Program-made: the position numbers and the translations under genes | The notes under the pieces: generated by a model | What the model was told of the DNA's origin: nothing | Database searches by the model: none | Seen by the model: only the letters and a program-made list of their open reading frames with translations | Assembly: GCA_001304425.1 (NCBI GenBank) | Contig: LJTS01000022.1 | Coordinates: 1 to 14,227, forward strand | Source of the DNA: Betaproteobacteria bacterium SG8_40 | Lineage (GTDB): Bacteria > Pseudomonadota > Gammaproteobacteria > Burkholderiales > Eutrophovitaceae | Reading direction: 5' to 3' | DNA: 14,227 nucleotides | Shown: one piece after another, positions 6,598-13,541 of the stretch | Numbering within the stretch: position 1 is the stretch's first letter | Layout of the letters: each line of letters opens with the position of its first letter

Positions 6598-7365
6598 ATG
6601 GAATTGAGCAACAAGGTGAGCGTCATCACCGGAGGCGTCGGCGGCATTGGCCGCGCGATGGCGAAGGCATTTCTGGCCGAGGGCGCGAAAACTGTCGTGC
6701 TGGCAGATCTCAACGAAGATGCCGTGAACGCAGCAGCGAGTGAAATTGGCTGCGATGGCATGGCATGCGATGTGACGGACCAGCGCCAGGTCGCGGACCT
6801 GGTCGCGCGTACCACCAGCGTTCATGGCCCGATCGACCTGTTCTGCTCTAACGCAGGCGCTATCGGACACGGCGTGCTCACCGACGCCGCCGACGACGAG
6901 TGGCAGAGACTGTGGGAACTGCACGTGATGTCACACCTGTACGCCGCCCGCGCCGTGCTTCCTTCGATGATCGCCCGCGGTGAGGGATACCTGCTGAACA
7001 CCGCGTCGGCAGCCGGTCTGCTCGCCGCGATCGGTTCAGGGCCTTACACGGTCACGAAAGCCGCGGCAGTCAAACTCGCAGAGTTTCTGGCAATCACTCA
7101 CGGCGATGACGGGATCAGGGTTTCGGTTCTGTGCCCGCAGGGCGTCAACACCGCGATGGCACCCCGTAGTCTCGGTGACGGGCAGACCGATGGCATCATT
7201 GAAGCGGATGATCTGGCGAAAACTGTCGTCGAGGCATTGAGACAGGAACGCTTTCACGTGCTCCCGCACCCCGAAGTGGAAACCTACGTGCGGCGCAAGG
7301 GCGACGACATTGACCGCTGGCTGACGGGAATGCGCCGGCTGCGACGGCAATCAATGCAGACCTAG
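6598..7365 (+). CDS. Short-chain dehydrogenase/reductase (SDR), NAD-type, with altered catalytic Asn position
   Basis: 255 residues, a classical-length SDR with a single Rossmann domain. TGGVGGIG (11-18) is the glycine-rich dinucleotide motif. Asp37 at the end of the second strand favours NAD(H) over NADP(H). CDV (57-59) contacts adenine, and SNAG (84-87) is the structural NNAG equivalent. Ser137, Tyr150 and Lys154 (YTVTK) form the catalytic triad. The fourth catalytic residue, normally Asn in a WxxNVM-type helix, aligns with His109 in WELHVM. LCPQGV and NTAM follow as the usual substrate-loop region. The reaction should be alcohol/carbonyl interconversion on an unknown substrate. ATG 6598 is preceded by AGGA seven bases upstream. 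The gene lies after the tpx terminator and converges on the DUF6713-like gene, so it is probably transcribed alone. Confidence 0.9.
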   Translation: MELSNKVSVITGGVGGIGRAMAKAFLAEGAKTVVLADLNEDAVNAAASEIGCDGMACDVTDQRQVADLVARTTSVHGPIDLFCSNAGAIGHGVLTDAADDEWQRLWELHVMSHLYAARAVLPSMIARGEGYLLNTASAAGLLAAIGSGPYTVTKAAAVKLAEFLAITHGDDGIRVSVLCPQGVNTAMAPRSLGDGQTDGIIEADDLAKTVVEALRQERFHVLPHPEVETYVRRKGDDIDRWLTGMRRLRRQSMQT

Positions 7366-7400
7366 AAAGGCGCGGATCGATCGATGGTTCGACGGGCAAT

Positions 7401-7415
7401 GGGTCGCGGCGACCC
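7401..7415. repeat. Short palindrome at the SDR / membrane-protein convergent junction
   Basis: GGGTCGC-G-GCGACCC is a perfect 7-bp inverted repeat about a single base, best drawn as a 5-bp stem with a five-base loop. It lies in the 119-base gap between convergent genes. No T-run follows, so a terminator role is only possible. Confidence 0.3.
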
Positions 7416-7484
7416 GGCGTCCGGTGCGCCATCGGGGCGTCGCACATCGACCGGTCGGATGCTTCATGCGCCAAACCAAGGGCA

Positions 7485-7886
7485 CTAGCGCGACCGCCTC
7501 CAGGCATCCACCAGCGCAGCGCCCTGCAACAGGGAAACGGCAAAAGCCGCAGCAAGCAGGAATACCGACATCGGCAGACGAAAAGCAAGATCGCCGGAGA
7601 AGATGAAATAACTGTGAATACCTGCAGCAGACAACCCGCCTGCCACCAGCACCCATGACATCACCGTGCCGGCGGGCCTGCCTCGCACCAGCGCCTGTTG
7701 CCCGTACAGCACCACGAGCACGATCAGCAGATTCAGCGCGAGAAACAGCTGAATGCCGCCCGGCAGGCCGAACAAATCCCACTCCTGCCAATATGCCGCG
7801 TCAATTTCGTGAGTAATCAGAAACGCCGCATTCAACAAATACAGCCATAACAATGCCGGCCGTGTTGGTGATTGACTGCCATTCAT
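7485..7886 (-). CDS. Small multi-pass membrane protein, DUF6713-like
   Basis: 133 residues from the chosen ATG. Four hydrophobic segments are visible, at about residues 12-26, 43-63, 75-95 and 102-122, with a basic C-terminus (DAWRRSR), so it is probably a four-helix inner-membrane protein. The conserved-looking stretch THEIDAAYWQEWDLF after the first helix, with His, Glu and Asp in a membrane-proximal loop, matches my memory of the uncharacterised DUF6713 family. No activity is known to me. ATG 7886 is preferred over an in-frame GTG at 7931 because AGGGGA (7898-7893) lies six bases upstream of the ATG and the extra 15 residues are basic and unrelated to the family. It lies 91 bases after alkA on the same strand. 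Co-transcription is possible, but a functional link is not evident. Confidence 0.75.
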   Translation of the reverse strand: MNGSQSPTRPALLWLYLLNAAFLITHEIDAAYWQEWDLFGLPGGIQLFLALNLLIVLVVLYGQQALVRGRPAGTVMSWVLVAGGLSAAGIHSYFIFSGDLAFRLPMSVFLLAAAFAVSLLQGAALVDAWRRSR

Positions 7887-7892
7887 CAGTTT

Positions 7893-7898
7893 TCCCCT
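7893..7898 (-). promoter_or_regulatory. Ribosome-binding site fixing the start of the DUF6713-like gene
   Basis: AGGGGA on the minus strand is six bases before ATG 7886. It supports the shorter 133-residue product over the GTG start at 7931. Confidence 0.7.
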
Positions 7899-7977
7899 GT
7901 CGTCCAGTGACCGAACAATCCGATGTTTCACTTGTACGCGCTTCGCGCCGCCGGTTGCCGCAATCAGGCGTTCACCG

Positions 7978-8880
7978 TCAATAACCGTCCGCCTTGTTCA
8001 TCGCCCACAAGTGCGCCGCCACCAATGCCCGCCAGGGTGAGAACTGCGCCAGCCATTTCTTCGTCTCATTCTCTCCGATTTTCCCTGCACGCCCCAGCAA
8101 TGCCTGAAGGTTGCGGCGCACCGCCACGTCACCATGCAGCGACCCATCCAGCAACCCAAAGCCACGTAGCAAAACGTAATTGACCGTCCAGGGGCCAATG
8201 CCGTGAACAGCGAGCAGCCGCTCGCGAATTTCATCTTCAACGGGAGAATCGATCCAGGCACCAAGCGGCAATGCCTCGTCAGCAACCAGGCCACACAGCG
8301 TAACCAGACTATGTGCCTTGGTCCGGGAGAAACCGGCCGCAAGCAGCGTGTCTTTCCCCAATGCGGCAACCTTCCCCGCATCCGGGAAACACCAGATCCC
8401 GGACGCATGACGCACGCCTGCCGCCTGTATCAGTCTTCTCCTGATCGAGACTGCGGCGCTCACGCTGATCATCTGGCCGACAATCGCCCACGCCAGTGCT
8501 TCGAACGGCGTCGGGGTGAGCGAAACACGCAAGCCCTTGTTGCGCGCCAGCAGAGGGCCTATCTCGGGATGGTCGCAGAACATCCGCTCGAAATCCTCGA
8601 CTTGTTGCGTCAGACCGAGCATGCGCCGGACCATGCGTTCAAGCTGCTTGCTGTCATCACGCCCACTCGCGCCGTCAACCGCCAGCGACGCCTCGGCGCG
8701 TCCGCGTTTCAAACGCAACGTCAGACAGGCTGGCTGGCCATCCCAGCTCAATCCCTTGCTCAGCGAATCGCCGTCGACCAACTCGGATAGCTGTTGCGCG
8801 TCGCGGCGATGAAACGCCAGCAGGTCGCCCTGACGAAAGCCTTCCGGCAGTTCAATGCAGCACGCGGTTACAGAACTCAT
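7978..8880 (-). CDS. alkA: DNA-3-methyladenine glycosylase II-type base-excision enzyme
   Basis: 300 residues, close to the 282 of E. coli AlkA. The N-terminal part (about 1-100) fits the AlkA-type mixed alpha/beta domain. The rest is the HhH-GPD fold: FEALAWAIVGQMISV (about 125-139) is the conserved helix, VHGIGPWTVNYVLLRG is the helix-hairpin-helix that grips DNA, and Asp251 in LHGDVAVRR is the catalytic aspartate expected about 20 residues after the hairpin. It excises alkylated purines such as 3-methyladenine and starts base-excision repair. ATG 8880 has no strong ribosome-binding site, but the frame has no better start. It follows the gntP-family gene by 33 bases on the same strand and may rely on that transcript. 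No ada or ogt gene is present alongside. Confidence 0.9.
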   Translation of the reverse strand: MSSVTACCIELPEGFRQGDLLAFHRRDAQQLSELVDGDSLSKGLSWDGQPACLTLRLKRGRAEASLAVDGASGRDDSKQLERMVRRMLGLTQQVEDFERMFCDHPEIGPLLARNKGLRVSLTPTPFEALAWAIVGQMISVSAAVSIRRRLIQAAGVRHASGIWCFPDAGKVAALGKDTLLAAGFSRTKAHSLVTLCGLVADEALPLGAWIDSPVEDEIRERLLAVHGIGPWTVNYVLLRGFGLLDGSLHGDVAVRRNLQALLGRAGKIGENETKKWLAQFSPWRALVAAHLWAMNKADGY

Positions 8881-8913
8881 GCCACGGCGATCAGGCTTTG
8901 ACGATCATGGATC

Positions 8914-10383
8914 TCACCTAAAGGGCAACAGCCACGACAACAGCAACACCTGAACGAGCCCCACCACAGAGACAAAAATGGTGAGCACCGTCCAGGTTCT
9001 CAGCGTCTCGGCCTCGGTAAACCCGGACAGCTTGCCTACCACCCAGAATCCGCTGTCGTTCATCCATGAACAGAACAATGCACCGAAGCCAATGGCAAGA
9101 AACACGTAGACGGGATGCACCGCAAGCGACTGCCCGTCACCAAGAATCGCCATCATCAATCCGGCCGCGGTAATCATCGCCACCGTGCCCGAGCCTTGCG
9201 CCACACGAATCACCGCCGCAACCAACCAGGCAAGCAAGACGTAATTCACGCCATAGCCATCCGCGAGGTCCTTGATCACCTCGCCGACGCCGGAATGGCG
9301 AATCATCGCGCCAAAAGCGCCGCCCGCTGCCGTGATCAGGATGATCACGCCAGCCGTCTCCAGGGGCGGTCCCATTGCATCGCTGACCTGGTGCAAACCG
9401 AGTTTCTTTTGCCGAACCAGAATGTAAATGGCAATCGCCGTACCGGTCAGCATCGCGACATTCTTGTTGCCGATAAAATCGACATAGAGCTTGATCGAAT
9501 CGAACGCGTTCACGCCGCCAAGGGCTGACACGACGCCCGGCAGGCTGTTCTGCGCAAGGCCCATGAAAGATGCCGCGGCGATCATCAGCACGGGAAGCAG
9601 AACAGGCATGACCGAGAGCAGGAACGGTGGCAGTTCGTCGTCTTTTTTGTCAACGATAGCCTGCAGTTCCGACAGCGGTGCTCCCGGTGTCTCGCGCAAC
9701 GGCACGGGCACCCTGATGTCGAGCCAGCGCGCGAGATAAAGCATGGTGATAGCGGGTATGAGGCCGCACACAATCCCGGCAACCATCGACGTGCCGAGGT
9801 CTAGCCCCAGGGGACGCAGCGTTTCAGCAACCAGCAGCGGTCCGGGCGTCGGCGCCACCAGAACGTGAGTGATCACGCCGCCGGTGCAGATGGCAAGAAC
9901 GTAGAGAATGTAATTGCGACCGGTTCGCAGCGCCAGCGCGCGTGCAAGCGGAATCAGCAGGAAGAAAACCGTATCGAAAAACACCGGAATGGAAAGAAAG
10001 AATCCACTGCCAAGCAGCGCCATCGGTGCACGCTTTTCGCCAAGCAGCGCGATGGATCGCCGCACGATCTTGTCTGCGGCGCCGCTTTCCAGCATGCACA
10101 TGCCAATGATTGCGGCGAGCAGGATCACAAACGCGATGCTGCCTGCAGACCTTCCGAATTCGGACATCGATAACTCGACGGCCTGCACCAGGGGATTCAT
10201 CGGCGGTACGTCGGGAAGCCCGGTCGACATCAACCCGACGAGGATTGCGGCCAGGCTCAGCACCAGGAAAGGATGAATGCGCAGCACCGCGATCCCGATA
10301 ATAATGAAAGCCATGCTGATGCCGAGCACGGCGAGCGGCCAGTAGGAAAGCGACTCAGTCGCGGCAACTGTAACGGAGTTCAT
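8914..10383 (-). CDS. GntP-family permease (gluconate or related hydroxy-acid:H+ symporter)
   Basis: 489 residues with about 12-14 hydrophobic helices across the length. Family marks are VAPTPGPLLVAE in the middle, GSGTVAMITAAGLM in the later third, and SWMNDSGFWVVGKLSG near the C-terminus, the characteristic NDSGFW element of GntP transporters. The family carries gluconate, idonate, glycerate, 3-hydroxybutyrate or similar small organic acids across the inner membrane with protons. No sugar-acid kinase or dehydratase sits next to it, so the substrate is open. ATG 10383 is chosen because GGAGGAGA (10398-10391) lies seven bases upstream. An in-frame ATG at 10434 would add 17 residues without family support. 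alkA follows after 33 bases. The gene diverges from the solute-binding-fold gene across a 357-base control region. Confidence 0.92.
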   Translation of the reverse strand: MNSVTVAATESLSYWPLAVLGISMAFIIIGIAVLRIHPFLVLSLAAILVGLMSTGLPDVPPMNPLVQAVELSMSEFGRSAGSIAFVILLAAIIGMCMLESGAADKIVRRSIALLGEKRAPMALLGSGFFLSIPVFFDTVFFLLIPLARALALRTGRNYILYVLAICTGGVITHVLVAPTPGPLLVAETLRPLGLDLGTSMVAGIVCGLIPAITMLYLARWLDIRVPVPLRETPGAPLSELQAIVDKKDDELPPFLLSVMPVLLPVLMIAAASFMGLAQNSLPGVVSALGGVNAFDSIKLYVDFIGNKNVAMLTGTAIAIYILVRQKKLGLHQVSDAMGPPLETAGVIILITAAGGAFGAMIRHSGVGEVIKDLADGYGVNYVLLAWLVAAVIRVAQGSGTVAMITAAGLMMAILGDGQSLAVHPVYVFLAIGFGALFCSWMNDSGFWVVGKLSGFTEAETLRTWTVLTIFVSVVGLVQVLLLSWLLPFR

Positions 10384-10390
10384 GCCCGTG

Positions 10391-10398
10391 TCTCCTCC
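10391..10398 (-). promoter_or_regulatory. Strong ribosome-binding site fixing the GntP start
   Basis: GGAGGAGA on the minus strand, seven bases before ATG 10383, is the best Shine-Dalgarno match in the window and supports the shorter permease start. Confidence 0.75.
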
Positions 10399-10542
10399 AA
10401 ATGGTGCTTGTTCCAACCTTCTTGCTGCTGTCATGATAGAGCCAATTCCCGGCCACGTCTGCGCCGCTGCCGCTCACCACGGGCACCGTGCACCAGTGCG
10501 TAGAATGCGCCCGGAACAGTTGCATCCGCACCGCACACGCGG

Positions 10543-10577
10543 GCGGGAAATCCCGCGGTTCGCGAGGCATACTATGC
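10543..10577. promoter_or_regulatory. Pair of inverted repeats, possible operator
   Basis: GCGGGA-aa-TCCCGC (10543-10556) is followed ten bases later by GCATA-c-TATGC (10567-10577). The centres are about 22 bases apart, roughly two helical turns, in the control region shared by the divergent permease and solute-binding-fold genes. This arrangement suits a dimeric regulator binding twice, but no regulator gene is adjacent and the repeats are short. Confidence 0.3.
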
Positions 10578-10744
10578 GTATCCGGTTCGGCCGGTCGCCG
10601 AGCGAAATCAAGCGGAAAGCCGTCAACGGGGAGAGTGCAGTGGACACGAACGACAGCAGCGTCACCGAACCGAGTTTACGAATTATCGCCAGTCCGGCTT
10701 GCCGCCATGGCATGCCGGGCACGAACCCGGAGCCGCAACGATGA
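10574..10744 (+). CDS. Possible small upstream reading frame, 56 codons
   Basis: ATG 10574 opens a 56-residue frame that ends in TGA overlapping the ATG of the next gene (ATGA at 10741-10744). GAGG stands about six bases upstream. Third positions favour G/C as in neighbouring genes, and the residues are mixed and hydrophilic, Arg-rich at the N-terminus, without a motif or membrane helix. The overlap suggests translational coupling. The first bases fall inside the GCATA-c-TATGC repeat, and I recognise no homologue, so this may be chance. Confidence 0.22.
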   Translation: MRIRFGRSPSEIKRKAVNGESAVDTNDSSVTEPSLRIIASPACRHGMPGTNPEPQR

Positions 10745-11478
10745 CAAAGGCTGTACCCGTTTCCGCACGGGCCGAACTCGCGCCCTCCGGCACGTTGCGC
10801 GTCGGGATCAATGCCGCGAATTTTTTGCTGGTATCACGCTATGCAGCAGGCTCCGAACCTCACGGCATTGCGCCCGACCTCGGCCGCGAACTGGGAAAAA
10901 GGCTCGGCGTTCCGGTTTCTTTCGTTGTCTACGATTCTCCCGGAAAACTCGCCGATGCCGGCAAGACCGATGCATGGGACGTGGCGTTTCTCGGCAATGA
11001 GCCACAACGTGCCAGCGAAATAGCCTTTACCGCGCCCTATGTCGAAATACCGGTCACTTACCTCGTACCACAAGGCTCGCCCATCGCAACGATCGAAGAC
11101 ATTGACCGTGACGGGGTGCGCATCGCCGTGATGGAACGCAGCGCGTATGACCTGTTCCTCAGCAATCACCTCAAGCACGCACAACTCCAGCGCGCAAGCA
11201 GCATTGACGGGTCGTATGATCTATTCGTGCAGGAAGGCCTCGACGCGCTTGCCGGATTGAAGCCAAGGCTGGTCATGGATGCCGAAAAACTTCCCGGCTC
11301 GCGCATACTGGATGGCCAGGTAACTTCGGTCAGGCAATCCGCCGGCACCCTGCACGGGCGTGAGAACGGTGCAAAATACCTGCGCGAGTTTATCGAACAG
11401 GCCAAGTCGTCGGGGCTGGTGGCACGGTTGATCGAACACTACACGGTACGCGGCGTTTCGGTGGCACCGGCCGGATAG
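10741..11478 (+). CDS. Family-3 solute-binding-fold protein without a signal peptide
   Basis: 245 residues with the two-lobed periplasmic binding protein type II fold of amino-acid-binding proteins. The frame begins GTLRVGIN (17-24), the first beta strand of the fold. GIAPDLGRELGKRLG (42-56) is the usual first helix. QRASEIAFTAPY (89-100) is the family signature, with Arg90 at the position that holds the ligand alpha-carboxylate. The hinge and second lobe follow, and the final helix is rich in Lys and Glu. The N-terminus is MTKAVPVSARAEL with no hydrophobic core, and an upstream TTG at 10699 adds none. The product therefore looks cytosolic, where it could be a sensor or a binding-protein-derived enzyme of the cyclohexadienyl dehydratase kind. 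No permease or ATPase gene is present. ATG 10741 has GGAG about nine bases upstream. The PhyH gene follows after 37 bases. Confidence 0.8.
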   Translation: MTKAVPVSARAELAPSGTLRVGINAANFLLVSRYAAGSEPHGIAPDLGRELGKRLGVPVSFVVYDSPGKLADAGKTDAWDVAFLGNEPQRASEIAFTAPYVEIPVTYLVPQGSPIATIEDIDRDGVRIAVMERSAYDLFLSNHLKHAQLQRASSIDGSYDLFVQEGLDALAGLKPRLVMDAEKLPGSRILDGQVTSVRQSAGTLHGRENGAKYLREFIEQAKSSGLVARLIEHYTVRGVSVAPAG

Positions 11479-11515
11479 GGACGGGACAGGGAATCGGGTA
11501 AAGGGGGAGCAGATC

Positions 11516-12409
11516 ATGGAGCAACGCATATTGCAGTCTTACCGCGATCAGTACCGCGACCGGGGTTACTTCGTGGTTCCGGATCTGCTGGACGAAACCG
11601 AAATCCAGCGCTTTCGCGACGCGACCGACGCATTGATTGAACGATCGCGCAAGCTGACCGGAAGCGACGAGATCTTTGATCTGGAACCCGGGCACACCAG
11701 CGAACAACCGCGCATCCGGCGCATCAAGGCGCCCCACCGGGTCGATCCGGTGTTCGATGAATTCATGCAGCATCCTGCACTTCTCTCGGTGCTCACCGCC
11801 ATCCTGGGGCCGGATATTCGCCACCAGTACGTCAAACTCAATTCGAAAGCCGCCGACGGCGGCGTTCCGCTCGAGTGGCACCAGGACTGGGCGTTCTATC
11901 CGCACACCAACGATTCGGTGCTGGCCGTCGGACTGATGATAGACGATGTGGGACCCGACAACGGCCCCACGCTCATCATCCCCGGCAGCCACCGGCCACG
12001 GCGCGTTCTGGATCATCACCGGGACGGCGTGTTCGTCGGTGCAATAGACCCCGATCGAGCCGGGCTCGATTTCGATCAGGCCGTTCCCGTGACAGGTTCT
12101 GCGGGAACAATCTACGTATTCGACGCGTTCATCGTTCACGGCGCCGCACGCAACACGTCGCCGCGCATGCGACGAAACTGTTTCTACGAATTCATGGCCT
12201 CTGACGCATGGCCTCTGGAAGGCATACACGGTGAAGACATGAAGATAGTGCTTGGCCCGATCGAGTCGCGCGGCGTGGCCGGGCAAGCCGTAGTAACGCC
12301 CCGCCTGGCCGAGGGACCGGTACGTCTGCCGTTGCCACGCCCGGCCGGCCAGCGCTACGGTTCGATCTACGAGATACAGCAGGCCATGCCGAACCGGTTT
12401 TTCGCCTAG
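11516..12409 (+). CDS. Phytanoyl-CoA dioxygenase (PhyH)-family Fe(II)/2-oxoglutarate oxygenase
   Basis: 297 residues of the PhyH-like double-stranded beta-helix oxygenases, which hydroxylate small substrates with Fe(II), O2 and 2-oxoglutarate. The opening YRDRGYFVVPDLL (13-25) with the following helix is typical. The iron triad is His122 and Asp124 (WHQD) plus His208 in the FIVHGAARNTS strand, and Arg219 or Arg220 should bind 2-oxoglutarate. DNGPTLIIPGSH (148-159) is the conserved central strand. Nothing identifies the substrate. Family members act on acyl-CoAs, ectoine, alkaloids and many natural-product intermediates. ATG 11516 is preceded by GGGGGAG (11503-11509) six bases upstream. The 37-base gap from the solute-binding-fold gene suggests one transcript, so both may act on the same amino-acid-like compound. 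A 234-base gap separates it from the transglutaminase gene. Confidence 0.9.
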   Translation: MEQRILQSYRDQYRDRGYFVVPDLLDETEIQRFRDATDALIERSRKLTGSDEIFDLEPGHTSEQPRIRRIKAPHRVDPVFDEFMQHPALLSVLTAILGPDIRHQYVKLNSKAADGGVPLEWHQDWAFYPHTNDSVLAVGLMIDDVGPDNGPTLIIPGSHRPRRVLDHHRDGVFVGAIDPDRAGLDFDQAVPVTGSAGTIYVFDAFIVHGAARNTSPRMRRNCFYEFMASDAWPLEGIHGEDMKIVLGPIESRGVAGQAVVTPRLAEGPVRLPLPRPAGQRYGSIYEIQQAMPNRFFA

Positions 12410-12605
12410 CTTCCGTCAGGCAAGCAGCCAAACGCCGGCGTAACAACCCGGTACGCGGCGTGGTCCCGTATGGCGGCCGCCAATTCCGCTTTACATCGCG
12501 CCCGGCGCCTATGGCCGGTCAGTGCACTCGAAACTCCGCACGATCGTCCTCCGGCGCCATTGCTCTGCACCACTGTATCGCCTCGCGGAAGCGGGCGAAG
12601 AAACC

Positions 12606-12635
12606 GCTATCGCTGCACAGCGCTATCGGCTATCG
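12606..12635 (+). repeat. Three direct copies of GCTATCG before the transglutaminase gene
   Basis: GCTATCG occurs at 12606-12612, 12622-12628 and 12629-12635, ending nine bases before ATG 12644. The spacing (16 then 7 bases) and position just upstream of the start could mark a regulator site or a weak initiation region. The rest of the 234-base gap shows nothing recognisable. Confidence 0.3.
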
Positions 12636-12643
12636 TCGCGCAC

Positions 12644-13531
12644 ATGCTGCTGCTAATCGAACACAACACTGTTTATCGTTATGCCCGGCCGGTCGAACTG
12701 ACGGCACACCGGCTCATGTTGCGCCCGGCCGAAAGCCATGGACTGCAAATTCGCTCCGAGAAACTGGAGATTCACCCCGCGCACCGCATCAGTTGGGAGC
12801 ACGATGTGTTCTTCAATTCCGTCGCCCAGGTATTCTTCACGGAAAAATCCGACCACCTGACAATCTTCAGCCGCTACACGGTAGAACAGTTCAACATCAA
12901 CCCGTTCGATTTCGTTCTGGAGAGCTATACCAACTCGCTTCCCTTCGATTATCAGGGCGACGACATCATCGACCTCTCCCCTTATCGCCAGCCGCAGTAT
13001 CCACAGGACGCCAAGGCCATCCACGACTGGTTACGGCCATTCCTGGATGGCGACGGCCGCGGGGAAACGCTGCCGTTCCTGCTGGCAGTGAACGAGGCTG
13101 TGGCGGCGAATTTCAGCTACGGCGCACGAGAGGAGGCGGGCATTCAGAGCCCGGCACACACACTCGGCTCGCGTACCGGCTCGTGCCGCGATTTTGCTTT
13201 GCTGTTGATGGAAGTGGCTCGCCACATGGGACTTGCAGCGCGCTATGTCAGCGGGTATCTGTGCAGCGCAGATCACACCTTGCCGGAAGTTGCCGCCAAT
13301 GCAACCCACGCCTGGACCGAGATCTACCTGCCCGGAGCCGGCTGGAAGGGTTTCGATCCGACCAGCGGCATTCTCGCGGCAGGCCTGCACGTTCGCGTCG
13401 CGGCAACGCGCAATCCGTTACAGGCCACACCCATCCGTGGCAGCTATCTCGGCGACGCTTCGATTTTCAAGGACCTTGACGTCACCATCGACGCTCGCGT
13501 TTTGCGTGCGAAAGACCAAACCGGCAACTGA
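12644..13531 (+). CDS. Transglutaminase-like protein with bacterial transglutaminase-like N-terminal domain
   Basis: 295 residues from ATG 12644. The N-terminal part (about 1-85) begins LIEHNTVYRYARPV, with LMLRPAESHG at 25-33, the standard start of the bacterial transglutaminase-like N-terminal domain. The papain-like transglutaminase domain follows, with catalytic Cys181 in GSRTGSCRDFA, His222 in THAWTEIYLPG and Asp237 in GFDPTSG. Bacterial members of this group are more often thought to act as cytosolic peptidases or amidases than as crosslinkers. There is no signal peptide. An in-frame ATG at 12470 would add 58 arginine-rich residues with no family counterpart, so I rejected it, although ATG 12644 lacks a clear ribosome-binding site. 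The gene lies ten bases before the DUF2126 gene, and this pairing is a recurrent one. In many genomes the two are fused. Confidence 0.9.
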   Translation: MLLLIEHNTVYRYARPVELTAHRLMLRPAESHGLQIRSEKLEIHPAHRISWEHDVFFNSVAQVFFTEKSDHLTIFSRYTVEQFNINPFDFVLESYTNSLPFDYQGDDIIDLSPYRQPQYPQDAKAIHDWLRPFLDGDGRGETLPFLLAVNEAVAANFSYGAREEAGIQSPAHTLGSRTGSCRDFALLLMEVARHMGLAARYVSGYLCSADHTLPEVAANATHAWTEIYLPGAGWKGFDPTSGILAAGLHVRVAATRNPLQATPIRGSYLGDASIFKDLDVTIDARVLRAKDQTGN

Positions 13532-13541
13532 TCGACGGACC

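Larger units (their letters stand above)
10384..10740. other. Divergent intergenic region between the gntP-family gene and the solute-binding-fold gene
   Basis: A 357-base stretch with no confident gene. From left to right it holds the permease ribosome-binding site, two neighbouring inverted repeats (10543-10556 and 10567-10577), a possible 56-codon reading frame (10574-10744), and a CCGGG/CCCGG hairpin (10715-10730) just before the right-hand start. I see no good sigma-70 pair. TATCAT on the minus strand around 10439-10434 is a possible -10 for the permease, without a matching -35. Confidence 0.55.

Noticed and set aside
11390..12286. 298-codon minus-strand frame opposite the PhyH gene
   Set aside because: It is antisense to a protein with intact Fe(II)/2-oxoglutarate motifs and shows no recognisable domain. 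Long antisense frames are expected in high-GC DNA.
12470..12643. N-terminal extension of the transglutaminase-like protein from ATG 12470
   Set aside because: Its 58 Arg/Pro-rich residues have no family counterpart. The domain begins exactly at ATG 12644.
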